NCBI RefSeq assembly: GCF_020216685.1
Contig: NZ_JAIWNS010000134.1
Span: 1-14,556 of the forward strand
Length of the DNA: 14,556 nt
DNA from: Methanospirillum hungatei
Lineage (GTDB): Archaea > Halobacteriota > Methanomicrobia > Methanomicrobiales > Methanospirillaceae
Direction of reading: 5' to 3'
Both the position numbers and the translations under genes were made by a program. Positions 14,386 through 14,556 of the stretch are shown here, piece after piece. Positions within the stretch are counted from its first letter, which is position 1; the number at the start of each line of letters is the position of its first letter. The notes below the pieces were generated by a model. It was not told where the DNA came from and did not search any database. It was given only the letters and a program-made list of their open reading frames with translations.

Positions 14386-14556
14386 TAGGACTTACGCAAC
14401 TTGTAACTTGACTTAAATGTTTGGGAATAGGATTATCCTAACTATATGAAAAAATCATTTAGATAAATATACAAATTGCTCTATCTGTGGAAGTCCAATT
14501 TTAATAGAAACGAAGGGAATAAAAAAAAGATGGTAGTAAAGATACATGGCCACCAG
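14386..14556 (+). mobile_element. Probable left end of an insertion sequence with transposase zinc-ribbon start (incomplete)
   Basis: TAGGACTTACGCAAC at 14386-14400 has the look of a terminal inverted repeat; ends reading 'GGACTTACGCA' recur in insertion sequences of several families. About 60 bases inside, ATG AAA AAA at 14446 opens a frame that stops after six codons, but one A fewer in the A-run would give MKNHLDKYTNCSICGSPILI, with a CxxC zinc-ribbon start typical of small transposases. A second shift seems to follow near 14520. The other end is outside the window, so the family cannot be fixed and the copy may be defective. Confidence 0.35.

Overview
The window reads as a chromosomal stretch from a methanogenic archaeon of the Methanomicrobiales, most likely a Methanospirillum-like organism. 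This is an inference from gene style, not a database match. The signs are a very large PAS-rich soluble histidine kinase with an N-terminal receiver domain and an archaeal 'RHDIxNK' phosphoacceptor motif, small archaeal toxin-antitoxin genes of the UPF0175/DUF3368 and AF2212-like/PIN types, an HFX_2341/DUF6293-type regulator, TATA-like promoters, and a mix of strong Shine-Dalgarno starts and starts without one.

Left block (1-4407, minus strand): a conserved small protein of unknown function, then the 1274-residue hybrid sensor kinase, then the N-terminus of a second receiver-domain protein whose start overlaps the kinase stop by ATGA. This is a signal-transduction operon. A possible HNH-nuclease fragment sits just upstream of the small gene. 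About 760 AT-rich bases without a convincing gene follow.

Redox block (5168-6634): an HxlR-type repressor with a conserved N-terminal cysteine is divergent from a two-gene unit made of a flavodoxin-fold NAD(P)H:quinone oxidoreductase and a small Dabb/muconolactone-isomerase-like protein. The arrangement suggests an electrophile- or quinone-responsive detoxification cassette.

Middle (6635-10572): a 5'-truncated, frameshifted FecCD-type ABC permease pseudogene lies against a complete UvrD/AddA-like helicase. The helicase carries a C-terminal PD-(D/E)XK nuclease with four cysteines placed as in AddB and Cas4 iron-sulfur nucleases.

Right block (10573-14556) is accessory in character. It holds a small cysteine-rich conserved protein behind a striking palindrome, an intact UPF0175/DUF3368 toxin-antitoxin pair, a second pair in decay (nonsense codon in the antitoxin; start-region frameshift, nonsense codon and T-run frameshift in the PIN toxin), a 33-bp tandem repeat, a 127-bp MITE-like element, a regulator with a CARF-like sensor domain plus a winged-helix domain and no CRISPR array nearby, and what looks like the left end of an insertion sequence running off the window. 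No tRNA, rRNA or CRISPR array was seen.
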